A stretch of 64,000 nt of DNA from Desulfitobacterium chlororespirans DSM 11544 (GCF_900143285.1 NZ_FRDN01000007.1:323327-387326), one strand, 5' to 3'. Counted from the stretch's first letter, positions 1-9,226 are shown. Program-made: numbers and translations. The notes: generated from the letters alone by a model not told the origin.

Positions 1-1861
1 TCCCCAGCTTCATGGACCATTGCTGGGCCAGCTCTTCGCAGCGCAGCAAGCCATTCTTCCAGATCATTGCCGGCGTCAATTTGCTGCCGAATTTCATCAC
101 CCGCTGTTTGAGAAAATCCTTACCCGTCTTTTGGTAATACGAGTTGGAAAACTGCTTCAGCAATAAACCGGCAGCAAAGCCCAATTGCTCTGCCTTGGCC
201 AGATGACTCAGCTCCAGCTTCCCCTGGGCATACAACGCTTTGAATTCATCCCAATCCGCCAAAGTTCTCACTCCCCCTTGCTTGTGCAAAATCTTCTCTT
301 CATATTCCTTTAAAAAATATAGAAAGCTATAATGGAACACGAGCTCCTGGAGCATTTGCCCCCGATCTTCCTTATTGGCCAATTCATTGAGCTTTCGGGC
401 AGTGGCCATGTGCAGCCGCTCCCATCTGAGGGGCTCCTTGTGAAAAACACGCCGCAGACTCGCCCACACATAGCCTGGACCATACACATTAGCCAGCAGG
501 GCCGGAAGATTCTGGGTGCGATAGACAGGTTGTTCCCTTACTCCAAAGGCCTCCTGAATTTTGCCTGTTTCTCGCGCGCTTAACCGATACAGTATTTTTT
601 CCACCTGGCCGGCTACACTGGGGATCACATCCTCGATCATAGCCCGGATGTGCATATTGCCACGGGACAAATCACCGGAATAATAGAGGATGGTCAAGCG
701 ATGCTCATCTCCCATTTCCGGAACGATCCTGTCGATGCCTGCCAGCACTTTAAGCTGCAGATCGCCGTCACTTTGTTTCTCGTCGCGCTTTTTCAGCAGC
801 CTTTGATACTTGGCAAAAAGCTGCTGTGAGTCGCCGTCCGTCAGAGGCAGAACCATGGGAATACCGTAAATGGATTCAAAGCTTTCCACGCTCATCATCT
901 TCTTCGCTTCCACACTGGTAATAGGCGCAAACATCTCCTTAAGAACAGCACTGGAAATGGGCACCTGAATTTCCTTGAGGAATTGTACTCCGTATAAATA
1001 GGCGGCATAGCTTTCCTCATCCACTTTAATTCCTTTAGTCCATTCATCGTCATTCCAGTAGATGGAGCGTGGAGATTCCCAGGTAGGGGACAGCCAAAGC
1101 CAGGATTTGTTGTAGATGGAGACCACCTCATCCGTCTTGCGATTGGTGAAGGTGGATAGGGCATTCTTCTCTTTGCCCAACTCAGCAGCCTCGTAAAACT
1201 TGGCCCGGCCAATTCTTTTCAGGACCTCTTCCCCGTCTAAATGGAGGTGAGCTCCTGGAGTCAGCGGGCTTTCAGCGATCCACATGGACAGCTCATTCTC
1301 TCTCTTTTCCTGATATTTATGAAACATCGGCAGCTCTTGGTCGAAGATCATCATGACTCCCAGCTGCTTGTCCTCAGTGATCAGTTCGGCCCCCCGAGCA
1401 GCTAATAATTCAGTAATCCGGTCGGCTAAAGCAACTCTCTCTGCCTCCGTTCTATCCCGATAGCCTAGAGTCTTGCCCAGGCGGGGAAGAAGAAACTCTT
1501 TTTTAAAGGCCTCTTCATCCTTCATGGCTTTAATATGAGGGTCGTACACCAAATAACACGGGAGAGGATAAATGCCTTGGGCATGGAGAGGATTGCCCCC
1601 ATTGGGATAGAAAATGGGAAAGGCCACATTTCTTACGGGATTGACTTGGAAGGTTTCTTTCTTTTCCTTGGTCTCCCTGTCCCCTACCTCCATCGGCTGA
1701 AAGCCGATGTCCTTCTCCGTGATCTCAAGCAAGAAGACATGGCGGAAAAAATTTTTGCAGTTTTCACTGCTTACATCGGTCAACAGCCGGATTTTATCCC
1801 GGCAAGGCATGTCGCTGTCTTTGATCGGACGGCCGATGCGGATGATGGCTTCGGCTAGCAT
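1..1861 (-). CDS. cas8b: Cas8b-like type I-B Cascade large subunit (Csh1/TM1802 family), 3' end beyond window
   Basis: The frame stays open from an ATG at 1861 to the left edge, giving 620 residues without a stop; the C-terminus is outside the window. A good ribosome-binding site (AAGGTGA) sits 7 nt before the ATG. The product begins MLAEAIIRIGRPI and includes YYSGDLSRGNMHIRAMIEDV and, near the edge, GKDFLKQRVMKFGSKLTP. These resemble my memory of the TM1802/Csh1 group, the large subunit that recognises PAM and target DNA in type I-B Cascade. The nearby repeats end ATTGAAAC in crRNA orientation, as type I-B repeats do, which supports the call. The rest of the I-B operon should lie to the left. 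Family assignment is from recall, not a search. Confidence 0.7.
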   Translation of the reverse strand, partial: MLAEAIIRIGRPIKDSDMPCRDKIRLLTDVSSENCKNFFRHVFLLEITEKDIGFQPMEVGDRETKEKKETFQVNPVRNVAFPIFYPNGGNPLHAQGIYPLPCYLVYDPHIKAMKDEEAFKKEFLLPRLGKTLGYRDRTEAERVALADRITELLAARGAELITEDKQLGVMMIFDQELPMFHKYQEKRENELSMWIAESPLTPGAHLHLDGEEVLKRIGRAKFYEAAELGKEKNALSTFTNRKTDEVVSIYNKSWLWLSPTWESPRSIYWNDDEWTKGIKVDEESYAAYLYGVQFLKEIQVPISSAVLKEMFAPITSVEAKKMMSVESFESIYGIPMVLPLTDGDSQQLFAKYQRLLKKRDEKQSDGDLQLKVLAGIDRIVPEMGDEHRLTILYYSGDLSRGNMHIRAMIEDVIPSVAGQVEKILYRLSARETGKIQEAFGVREQPVYRTQNLPALLANVYGPGYVWASLRRVFHKEPLRWERLHMATARKLNELANKEDRGQMLQELVFHYSFLYFLKEYEEKILHKQGGVRTLADWDEFKALYAQGKLELSHLAKAEQLGFAAGLLLKQFSNSYYQKTGKDFLKQRVMKFGSKLTPAMIWKNGLLRCEELAQQWSMKLG

Positions 1862-1925
1862 TGGATCACCTTCTTGTAGTTTTCTTCAACCGTTCTAATA
1901 TTTGAACCATCTACTGAGAAATACA

Positions 1926-1961
1926 GAAAACAAGGACAGGTTTTTACCTATCCTTGTTTTC
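1926..1961 (-). terminator. Hairpin between hepT and cas8b
   Basis: The arms GAAAACAAGGA and TCCTTGTTTTC enclose a second AGGT/ACCT stem. It lies between the hepT stop and the cas8b start, so it probably ends the toxin-antitoxin transcript. The T-tract is modest. Confidence 0.6.
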
Positions 1962-2017
1962 ATTCGACTAAATAATACCAATTCCTGCATATACTTCTAT
2001 TTATTTTCGCCAAAAAA

Positions 2018-2362
2018 TTAAGTTCTCTTTTCACCCAAGAGCTGATTTATTTGTCGCACTAGCTCGGGAAGGCTTTCCCTGATAGTACCCCATAAAACCC
2101 CCAAGTCGACATTTTCATAATCATGAACAATTTTATTGCGCATACCACGAATACTTTTCCAAGCAATCTCAGGATTTAATTCTTGTGTCTCGGCACTGAT
2201 GTCTTTTGCCAGCTCCCCAATTTGTCCGATACAAAAGGCACAAGCAGCTATTGTTTTACGATCACCCACAAACTGTTTATAGTCCATATTATCGACATAG
2301 CCGATTATCTCCTGGGCATAATTCATAATCTTATGAAGAATGATTCTATCTTTATCGGTCAT
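2018..2362 (-). CDS. hepT: HepT-like HEPN-domain toxin (DUF86)
   Basis: A 114-residue protein with the HEPN RNase motif Rx4HxY in the stretch RNKIVHDY (about residues 80-87). The N-terminal half holds the helical IGQIGELAKDIS segment typical of HepT. In characterised MntA/HepT pairs, HepT is an RNase toxin neutralised by MntA through AMPylation of the motif tyrosine; here that is inferred from family. The start overlaps the 3' end of the upstream mntA by 11 bp, and an AGGGAG site lies inside mntA. All key residues are present, so the gene looks functional, unlike the broken copy at 15.8 kb. Confidence 0.85.
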   Translation of the reverse strand: MTDKDRIILHKIMNYAQEIIGYVDNMDYKQFVGDRKTIAACAFCIGQIGELAKDISAETQELNPEIAWKSIRGMRNKIVHDYENVDLGVLWGTIRESLPELVRQINQLLGEKRT

Positions 2363-2651
2363 AGAGCAAAACTCCCTGCTGCCTAATCTCGTAGTCGATG
2401 GGTGAACCAGGCCTTATTTCGGAAATTTCAAAGAGATCTACTTTGCGCCCTAACGTCTGAGTAATATCCTCCAGCACCCCATAAAATTTGATATTTAACA
2501 ATTCTCCCCGGCTGTCAATTACAATATCCACATCACTGCTGTCGGTAGCCTTATTTTGGGCAAAAGAACCGAAGAGTATCGCCTGGTAAATAGGGGCAGC
2601 CTCAAATATAGGGAAAAGCTTATCTTTTATCTCCGCTACGTCCATTGACAT
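2352..2651 (-). CDS. mntA: MntA-like minimal nucleotidyltransferase antitoxin
   Basis: About 99 residues with the nucleotidyltransferase signature GS followed by DxD (LFGSFAQNKATDSSDVDIV). MntA enzymes AMPylate their HepT partner. I chose the ATG at 2651 because GGAGG sits 9 nt upstream; an ATG 9 nt further upstream overlaps that site. The gene overlaps hepT, as expected for a translationally coupled toxin-antitoxin pair. Confidence 0.85.
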   Translation of the reverse strand: MSMDVAEIKDKLFPIFEAAPIYQAILFGSFAQNKATDSSDVDIVIDSRGELLNIKFYGVLEDITQTLGRKVDLFEISEIRPGSPIDYEIRQQGVLLYDR

Positions 2652-2660
2652 CGTGATCAT

Positions 2661-3075
2661 CCTCCGTTATGAAACTATCACTATCGGCCTCAATATCCAT
2701 TGTATGGAAATAGTATATCATAGCCTGCTTTTATTCTCCATATCTAATCCCTTAATATAGAATTCCCCGGCAATGTTGTCACACCTGACACCATTGCCGG
2801 GGGAAATTTATCTGTGATGCTGATTATCAACTCAGTAAATGCTTGTCAAGGGGCGGCGTCAGCCGAGACAAAGTCCTTGCCCCTGATTGGCTAACATAGC
2901 CAAAGACCCTTATGCCTCAGAACAGTTTAAAGACCGTTCTTCTGCCACCCGGCGGAGGCGGGGTTTCAGGGGCGGGCCCCTGAGAGAGCAGCTTGGAGTA
3001 TTTACCTGAGATGAAAAAAGAAGCAATCTTGCGATTCTGAGAGAATCTCTAACTCTGGAGTGTCTGTTTTATCGA
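2661..3075. other. Gene-free stretch with GC-rich hairpins between mntA and CRISPR array 1
   Basis: No credible coding frame. A near-perfect hairpin lies at 2765-2802 (CCCCGGCAATG ... CATTGCCGGGG, with an inner TGTCA/TGACA stem), but without a clear T-tract. Further GC-rich inverted repeats occur near 2848-2885 (AGGGGC/GCCCCT) and 2968-2985 (TCAGGGGC/GCCCCTGA). A TATACT at 2709-2714 on the minus strand could be the mntA -10. This stretch is leader-distal to array 1. Confidence 0.4.
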
Positions 3076-3710
3076 GACAAGGTCACTTATAGGTAAGCTA
3101 ACAACACTTACCGGCCTTTCTCATGCTCAGCTCAAAGAATACGGGTTTCAATTCCTTATAGGTAAGCTAACGACATGAAAGAAGGGGAACGATTACAAAT
3201 GACCACAATGAGTTTCAATCCCTTATAGGTAAGCTAACGACGGTGAATATTCCCCTTATTTCGACTCGACAGTAAGTAGTTTCAATCCCTTATAGGTAAG
3301 CTAACGACTCTTCTTCCACCCTTACTCGCTTCTCTTCTGCAAGCTCCTTTCAATCCCTTATAGGTAAGCTAACGACAATGTATATTCTGTTTGAATGTGC
3401 CGGATGCAATGCCTCTTTCAATCCCTTATAGGTAAGCTAACGACCCCTGCCGCTTTGCCTAATTTCCTTTGGTCAGGAGCTTTCAATCCCTTATAGGTAA
3501 GCTAACGACACCTCTTTCGAATCATCCGGGAGCAGCCCGATGAGTTGGCTTTCAATCCCTTATAGGTAAGCTAACGACTCTGCCAAAGAATAGCACATGT
3601 CTTCTTTGTAGACATCTTTCAATCCCTTATAGGTAAGCTAACGACTGATGAGAACGGAGGAATTGGAAAGTGAGTGAAATCTTTCAATCCCTTATAGGTA
3701 AGCTAACGAC
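3076..3710 (-). CRISPR. CRISPR array 1 (10 repeats, 9 spacers)
   Basis: Thirty-nt repeats start at 3076, 3145, 3212, 3279, 3347, 3415, 3480, 3549, 3616 and 3681, with spacers of 35-39 nt. On the plus strand the repeat reads TTTCAATCCCTTATAGG...CTAACGAC; in crRNA orientation it ends GGGATTGAAAC, a type I-B-like end. The repeat at 3076 is badly degenerate and marks the leader-distal (left) end. The leader is on the right, so the array is read on the minus strand. From the fifth repeat rightward the first plus-strand base changes from G to C, so old and new repeats differ. Confidence 0.97.
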
Positions 3711-4000
3711 CCATTTCACCCGCATTAAATCAGCAAGTCCAGCAAACATCAAAATTATCCTAACTTAACCCTTTGCTCCTCAATCCGCTTATTAAGCCAT
3801 ATTCTTTGTCGTCGGTCTCAGGGCATTTTTACCTTACTGCACATCGACGACAAATTTACATAATTGAATCCAACCGCTTACTAACCTCATGTACTTCGAA
3901 TCATAAACTCTAGCTGATCTCTTCTTTCACCTCTTTAGCGTCAGGTCATCAATTTTACCCTACTAAAATAATGTTAGCATATAAAGCGATGAAATCAAAG
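3711..4000 (-). promoter_or_regulatory. Leader and promoter of CRISPR array 1
   Basis: The sequence right of the last repeat matches the leader of array 2. It contains a perfect 10-bp inverted repeat, TTTGTCGTCG (3805-3814) and CGACGACAAA (3845-3854). A minus-strand promoter is conserved in three leaders: -35 TTGATT (3998-3993), 16 nt, -10 TAACAT (3976-3971), with a TG extension just before the -10. Transcription would start about 260 bp before the first repeat. Confidence 0.75.
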
Positions 4001-4157
4001 ACAAACTCCTTTAAAAGGATTTTGTCTCAGAGTTCTTAAAACCTTTTTGTGTAACCACCTCTGCTCTAGAATGAGCGGCAGGAGGTGACTTGAATGAAGC
4101 TCTCAAAGTCCCATGCTCAATCGATAAGCCAGCTTCGGAATTGCATAGATTCTCATT
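4001..4157. other. Short gene-free stretch beyond leader 1
   Basis: Contains an inverted repeat (CACCTC...GAGGTG around 4057-4087) and a 24-codon plus-strand frame from ATG 4094, preceded by AGGAGGTGAC, that ends at 4168. A related scrap (CCCATNCTCAATCGA) recurs near 51,980. I treat it as debris rather than a gene. Confidence 0.3.
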
Positions 4158-4390
4158 TCACTTTCTAAAAAGACCATCGTAAGTAATTTCCAAGATAGTC
4201 CTTATTGCATGTAATTCTTCAACTGAAATATGCCTGATCCCAGCCTCTATTTTCGCCAGTGTTCCTCGCGAAATATCACAGCCATGAGTCTGTAATTAAG
4301 CCGAGAGCTGTTCCTGAGTCATGCCCTTGGCACTTCTCTCTTTGCGAATATTCTCGCCAATGCTTTAGCTGCTTTAATGCTTTGTCCCAT
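4158..4390 (-). pseudogene. Decayed Xre-family HTH regulator
   Basis: Reading the minus strand from ATG 4390 gives MGQSIKAAKA, then a frameshift. The next frame carries KGMTQEQLSA, an in-frame TAA, and HGCDISRGTLAKIEAGIRHI to a stop at 4158. This matches the intact regulator at 21,958-22,191 almost throughout, so it is a dead copy with one frameshift and one nonsense codon. The divergent small gene that accompanies the intact copy is missing here. Confidence 0.85.
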
Positions 4391-4495
4391 AATAGCATAC
4401 CTTTCTTCGTTCTAATTTCGGAGCATATTTACCTTGATTATAAAAGTAACCTGCTCGCACTTAATTAAGTTTTTCTTTTTTAACATCACTCATAT

Positions 4496-5608
4496 CTACA
4501 CCTGATTCAACTCGCCCACACCATAGCCTACAGCTGTTTTCGCACCTGCACCATGTTCCGCTAAACACTCGGTCATCCATTGCTCCACAACTTGCATTGG
4601 AGTTTTTTCACTGAATACGCCGGTTTGGAGAGGTTTATCGTCTTCTTTCTTGATGCCAACTGTCACTATAAACGCTGTATTTTCCACAGCAAGAAAATCT
4701 ATCGGGTTAGGAGAATAGTAATCGGCAGGTGGTTCTCCATTTGAATAATACGGTCCGTAATGAGGTGTCATCACATCAAAGACAATTTTAGGCTCCACTA
4801 TAGGTAAAGCATCAAAAAAGCACACTTCTCCCTGATAATTTCCATAAATGCTATTTTTGGGGCTCCCGAAAATTTTGCAAAAGCCCCTATCACTTAATGC
4901 TCCTTTTTCGCCATTGCCCTCCACCTGAGCAAAGACCCTCGTAATGATCCAATTTCTCACCAAGCCCTTTAAGGCACTGGCTGGAATATAAGGAAACCCA
5001 TAAATGTGGTGCAAGCAAATAGAAGTCTCAAAAATCGAATGCTGCCCTAAGCCAACAATAAGCCGCCAATCCGGTTCAAATCTCATCTGGATGAAATCGA
5101 AACCGGCATCGGCAATAGCAGACTTTTGGCGCTGACATAAGCCGGAAAAATCAATATTCTTAAAAACAGGGGTCACCTGAAATGGCGGCTTCTTTCTATC
5201 CAACATTACAAAACTAAATTTCCTTGAATCTTTATTTTGAAAAGAAGCAGCTGCCTTGTTTAGCTTTAAGTAATAATTATCAATGTCACACGGATCAATA
5301 ATCTGCTGCGTATCTTTGGGAAAGTAATGCTGCTTATCAGGTTCAGGAACACCTTTGGGCAGTGCCTTGCTTTTTTGATACGTTCCATTTGCTCCCTTAT
5401 CATGGGGCAGCGTTAGTATATTTTTCGCTTCCCAGCGACCTTTGCTGTCTTTTTTTATTTCAAACTCCACCCAAGCTCCTTCCCCTATATTCTCCAAGTT
5501 ATCAACTTGAGAGCAATGGAAAAAGATTTTTCGATCACTGTTATCGTCAATAAAGCCATATCCCTGATTACTAAAATATTTTTTAACAATCCCTTTAAGC
5601 TTCATCAT
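4496..5608 (-). CDS. cmr6: Cmr6 RAMP subunit with an N-terminal cold-shock domain
   Basis: A 370-residue protein. Residues about 4-62 form a cold-shock domain: GIVKKYF, then RNP1-like GYGFI and RNP2-like IFFHCS. After a linker, residues about 140-370 are Cmr6, a Cas7-like backbone subunit of the type III-B complex, with YIPASALKGLVRNWI near residue 210 and a terminal glycine-rich GAGAKTAVGYGVGEL. Cmr6 normally lacks a cold-shock domain, so the fusion may add RNA or ssDNA binding at the complex head. The gene overlaps cmr5 by 14 bp and its ribosome-binding site lies inside cmr5; the start could be 5608 or 5605. Last gene of the operon. Confidence 0.9.
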   Translation of the reverse strand: MMKLKGIVKKYFSNQGYGFIDDNSDRKIFFHCSQVDNLENIGEGAWVEFEIKKDSKGRWEAKNILTLPHDKGANGTYQKSKALPKGVPEPDKQHYFPKDTQQIIDPCDIDNYYLKLNKAAASFQNKDSRKFSFVMLDRKKPPFQVTPVFKNIDFSGLCQRQKSAIADAGFDFIQMRFEPDWRLIVGLGQHSIFETSICLHHIYGFPYIPASALKGLVRNWIITRVFAQVEGNGEKGALSDRGFCKIFGSPKNSIYGNYQGEVCFFDALPIVEPKIVFDVMTPHYGPYYSNGEPPADYYSPNPIDFLAVENTAFIVTVGIKKEDDKPLQTGVFSEKTPMQVVEQWMTECLAEHGAGAKTAVGYGVGELNQV

Positions 5609-6005
5609 CAGCTCCTCCTTCTAAAAGCCCTTCGGAAAAACGGCTTAACCAAGAAAAGAGTGCTAATATTTCCACCGTAACCGCCCTATACGCGGATGAG
5701 TCAAGACTGATGATAGCCTCTGTCAGGCTTGTTTGAGAAAGATCAACCAAATTTTTATCATCCTTTTTTAACCACTGGGCAATTTGTTTATAAATTTCCA
5801 TGTATGCCTTTTTGGTTTTTCCTTTTGCTTCTATATAAGCTATTGTCGCACCTAGTCCGTTTGTTTTAATCAACATGGGAATTTTCTTGGCATAGGCTTT
5901 ATAATCCCCTTCTCCCGCTGTATCTTTTTGTGATGCCACCGCTAGATAAGCGAATTGTGCTCTTCCTTGCTCCAAACCTTTAATGGTTGACTTTTGTGTA
6001 TTCAT
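5595..6005 (-). CDS. cmr5: Cmr5, small subunit of the type III-B complex
   Basis: A 136-residue, mostly helical, lysine-rich protein with the Cmr5 pattern (LEQGRAQFAYLAV, then KKIPMLIKTNGLGATIAYI). Cmr5 stacks along the crRNA backbone and target RNA. The start overlaps the cmr4 stop as ATGA, and the end overlaps cmr6, indicating translational coupling. Slightly shorter than archaeal Cmr5. Confidence 0.92.
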   Translation of the reverse strand: MNTQKSTIKGLEQGRAQFAYLAVASQKDTAGEGDYKAYAKKIPMLIKTNGLGATIAYIEAKGKTKKAYMEIYKQIAQWLKKDDKNLVDLSQTSLTEAIISLDSSAYRAVTVEILALFSWLSRFSEGLLEGGADDEA

Positions 6006-6946
6006 GCCTCCACCACCTTAAGCCTGACCAGCCCTTTTCCGAGGGTAGCATTGCCCCCCAGCTGGATAACCCCCGGCAGATTTGTGATGAAATATTCCAT
6101 AACCGATTTTTCTCCCGCTCCAATCCCCTGAGCTGTAAACGGACTTTTTTCCGATGAAAAAACAGGCGTACTCAAAGCCAAAGTATAGAGCAGCGTTTCT
6201 GCCGGCAAGTATTCTTCTGTGAATAACGCGCCATTCTCCACAGTCCCGGTTTTTGCATTGATTTTTGTCCTTGTCGCGACCTCTGTGGAAATCTTAACAA
6301 AATCGGTGAAATCCGAATCGGAAAGAACAACCAAACTGGCCGCCAACTTTTTGCGCCAATACGCATATTCGTCATTTTGAGGCACCAGATTATTGCTTAT
6401 CCATCGAATTAATTCCGTACAATGCTCATTATCGGGATGCTCAATTTCGAAGGTAAATTCCTCCAAGACTATCTTATTATCTTTCACAAATAATCCCGAC
6501 TCTTTAGGGGTCGAATTTTCCGGCGGCAAGCCGAATTCCGGCTTCAAGCCGCATCGCTCCAGATCCTTTTTCAATCGTTCCAGAATAAAAGGGCAAGTAA
6601 TCCAGGCAAAGATCCCTTTCATGGATTTAATCGGAAAAAGCAGTAATCTGGCATCCGTAAAGCCTAATGCTCCTGCGTAAAGGTCTCCTTTTTCCGGACC
6701 AAAACTTAGGTTAATACACCTCTCTCGTTCAACTCTGTCCCTAAAAAACGTACCCTTGAAGGAAACTTCTTCTAAACCTTCAAAAGCCTCCCGTAAAGCT
6801 CCTTTCAGGCCCGAGGCCTCCACTTTGGGAAAACCCGTGTGTTTTTCTCTCTGGATCGGAAGATCCACCACACCCAAATCATTACCGCAACCGACATGAA
6901 GCGGTGTTTCGCAAATCAACCCAAGGGGCTTTGCCAGTTTATACAT
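6002..6946 (-). CDS. cmr4: Cmr4, target-RNA-cleaving backbone subunit
   Basis: A 314-residue RAMP protein beginning YKLAKPLGLICETPLHVGCG. The catalytic-loop motif VVDLPIQRE is present; Asp28 in it is the likely counterpart of the catalytic Asp of characterised Cmr4, so target-RNA cleavage is probably retained. The glycine-rich RAMP signature follows (KVEASGLKGALREAF), with a C-terminal LGGNATLGKGLVRL. It is separated from the upstream CARF gene by about 20 bp and overlaps cmr5 by 4 bp. Confidence 0.93.
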   Translation of the reverse strand: MYKLAKPLGLICETPLHVGCGNDLGVVDLPIQREKHTGFPKVEASGLKGALREAFEGLEEVSFKGTFFRDRVERERCINLSFGPEKGDLYAGALGFTDARLLLFPIKSMKGIFAWITCPFILERLKKDLERCGLKPEFGLPPENSTPKESGLFVKDNKIVLEEFTFEIEHPDNEHCTELIRWISNNLVPQNDEYAYWRKKLAASLVVLSDSDFTDFVKISTEVATRTKINAKTGTVENGALFTEEYLPAETLLYTLALSTPVFSSEKSPFTAQGIGAGEKSVMEYFITNLPGVIQLGGNATLGKGLVRLKVVEA

Positions 6947-6966
6947 TGAATAACCTCCTGCCTATT

Positions 6967-8187
6967 CTAACATTTTTTAATCGGTATGGTTATAAACTCT
7001 ATAGTGCCTGCCGCTCGCTGAATTTTGTATTTTCTTCTAAATTTAGAAATATATCGGGTGTGATCAAAACTCCCCCGCAAATATTCATAGATTTTTATAC
7101 TCAAATAATTTTTGATAAATTCCGGTTGGTAAACAATCCTTATTTGGGCTTTGTCTGTTGATTTAAAGATAAATATATTTTTTTGAGGATTCTCTCCATG
7201 CCGTAAATCATGCTCAGTTCCCAAACTTTCAATATGTTTAAGAAGACCTTCTTGAGATTTTAAGAAGTTATTCTTGATTTCATTATCTAACCTTTGATAA
7301 AGCTCCCTTGTTGCTTCTATCACTTCTTTCAATTTCCCAGGCGGTTCAGAAGAGAACTGATTTGATTCTTTCGGCACCTTCACCAAGATATGTTCTTTAA
7401 AACGATGCCACAATATATCCCATACCGAATTAAGACCTACTAAACCTTCATCTTCCCATATGCAATCCGGAAATTCAGGCTCCAGATTGTTCCTCCGCTT
7501 GAACTGAGCCCAATCCTCCTCGAGTCCTTCATCTAGCTTTTCAAATATATCCACATATTTTTCGAATAGACCCCAGTTAATATCTACTGGCATCTGAGGA
7601 ATTTTAATCAGTTCATCCGTATCTTCGAAGATATAATAAAGGGGAATATTTTTAAGCATTCCGAGCATTGAAAGGTAAGGAATAAGCGCTTTATATCCTC
7701 CGGTAATATTAAACAAATCACCATTGCCAAAGTCTTGAGCATCTAAGTATCGTGCTAATCTAGACACCCCTTCCTTTTCAAACAACTTCCGTTTTCTTAT
7801 CTGAAGGTTTTTAATCACATCGTTTTCCGGATCAAAGATTACGCTAATTTGACAATTGTTGATTATCTTTCCTTGAAGCTCATCTCGAATAATTTCTGCC
7901 GCTAAACGGGATAATATGGTGTCTGTCGCCACTAACTGTACTAAAATATTATCATGCACTTCTTTTTGAATCTTTAAAATGCTTTTAATTTCTGCTGATG
8001 CCGTATTATTCTTCTTTACCCAACTTGATAGAACATCTTTTAATGGTTTAATCCGCTCAAGTTGATCATCCCATTGCCAATTCAAACTATTTTCTATCTG
8101 CTTGAAGTGAGCATCAATGTCTCCATGCTTTTCTTTAATATAATTTGTAAATATAGAAGCGCCTACCATTGTCATAACCCGCATCAT
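6967..8187 (-). CDS. CARF-domain ancillary protein (APE2256-like), possible RelE-type effector
   Basis: A 406-residue protein. The N-terminal half looks like a CARF domain: MVGASIFTNYI at the start, then NITGGYKALIPYLSMLG and PLYYIFEDTDELIKIP around residues 160-195, the glycine-rich pattern of the Cas_APE2256 group. CARF domains bind the cyclic oligoadenylate made by Cas10. The last 80 residues (about 325-406) are basic, with IRIVYQ and YISKFRRKYK, and could be a RelE-like ribonuclease as in the CARF-RelE family; I see no HEPN Rx4-6H motif. The RelE call is tentative. The gene sits inside the cmr operon, and its ATG overlaps the cmr3 stop. Confidence 0.8.
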   Translation of the reverse strand: MMRVMTMVGASIFTNYIKEKHGDIDAHFKQIENSLNWQWDDQLERIKPLKDVLSSWVKKNNTASAEIKSILKIQKEVHDNILVQLVATDTILSRLAAEIIRDELQGKIINNCQISVIFDPENDVIKNLQIRKRKLFEKEGVSRLARYLDAQDFGNGDLFNITGGYKALIPYLSMLGMLKNIPLYYIFEDTDELIKIPQMPVDINWGLFEKYVDIFEKLDEGLEEDWAQFKRRNNLEPEFPDCIWEDEGLVGLNSVWDILWHRFKEHILVKVPKESNQFSSEPPGKLKEVIEATRELYQRLDNEIKNNFLKSQEGLLKHIESLGTEHDLRHGENPQKNIFIFKSTDKAQIRIVYQPEFIKNYLSIKIYEYLRGSFDHTRYISKFRRKYKIQRAAGTIEFITIPIKKC

Positions 8188-9224
8188 CTTATTTCTCCCA
8201 TATAGGCCAGTCCAAACCCCTGTTCAGCCAAATTATCCGATATGTTTTTTCCATGGAAACTTTGAATTACCTCTTCCCACTGTCCTTCTATAATTTCGAA
8301 ATAATAAACGCTTCCCGCTGGAACTGCTTTTTGCATGGGCTTAGGCCTTTTCTGTTTCATATCGAATCCGCCGATAAAAACAGGGCGACCGACGGCTGCC
8401 GCGAGCATTTTTACATGTATCCCTTGGTAAACCCCTTCCAGTGTGTTCTGATCCATCCACTGAGGGATCCATCCTTTGCCATAGATTGCCGGCGTAGCCA
8501 GATACAGTTTGAACCGTTTGCTCTCACTTTGAGGCGCAGGAATTGGTCTCATTGAAATCGGTTTACAAATTGCCCCCTTTCCTTCCCCTCCCAATTTGAT
8601 AAATCCCTCCTGTGGTAAACTGATACCCGTGTAACCAACCACAAAAGATGCCTTATCCATTCGGCGCATATCTACCCGGTAAAGCATATGCTCTTGACTG
8701 GAGTGGGTTTGTTTGCTTCGTGTTATACCGATTTTCGGCTCGTTATGAATATAGTCACTTAATTTTTTATAGTAAAATTCTTCAGCCCCTGAGTTTAGAT
8801 ATTCTTTAAATGTTACCGAATCAAGATAACCCTCTAAATCCTGCTCAACTTCCTCCTGATTTTTGGGCTGTAAAAGAAAGGACATCGGGGAGCTGTTAAC
8901 CCCATCGTTTTTTATGAGAGAGAGAAGACATGCCTTACTATTCCGGGATTTTTTGGGAGTCACGCAATCTAAGGGCATCGGGAAACAGATATCCTGACCC
9001 AGTTTCATAAACAAACCGTTAATTATTAGAGCAGCAGTAGGGTCGTCAGGTAGCTGGGCTTTGGCAAAACTCTCCATATGATTGGAAAAGTAGACACTGC
9101 GCAAGGCCCCGTAGAAAACAGCCGGAGACGGAGGAAAGTTGCTGTTTGCCCATGTGTCCTCTCCTTTGGCAAAAGATTTACCGTCGCGAAAAAAAAGAGT
9201 ATCCAATGCTTCAATTTCCAGCAT
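8184..9224 (-). CDS. cmr3: Cmr3, crRNA 5'-handle-binding subunit
   Basis: About 346 residues from the chosen start, opening MLEIEALDTLFFRDGKSF, the classic Cmr3 N-terminus. I prefer the ATG at 9224 over an upstream in-frame start at 9296. AGAGGTGA lies just before 9224, the product then starts at the conserved core, and the gap to the cmr2 stop is only 2 nt. Cmr3 sits next to Cas10 and holds the crRNA 5' tag. A glycine-rich segment near the C-terminus matches the Cas5-like fold. Confidence 0.92.
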   Translation of the reverse strand: MLEIEALDTLFFRDGKSFAKGEDTWANSNFPPSPAVFYGALRSVYFSNHMESFAKAQLPDDPTAALIINGLFMKLGQDICFPMPLDCVTPKKSRNSKACLLSLIKNDGVNSSPMSFLLQPKNQEEVEQDLEGYLDSVTFKEYLNSGAEEFYYKKLSDYIHNEPKIGITRSKQTHSSQEHMLYRVDMRRMDKASFVVGYTGISLPQEGFIKLGGEGKGAICKPISMRPIPAPQSESKRFKLYLATPAIYGKGWIPQWMDQNTLEGVYQGIHVKMLAAAVGRPVFIGGFDMKQKRPKPMQKAVPAGSVYYFEIIEGQWEEVIQSFHGKNISDNLAEQGFGLAYMGEIR

Positions 9225-9226
9225 AG

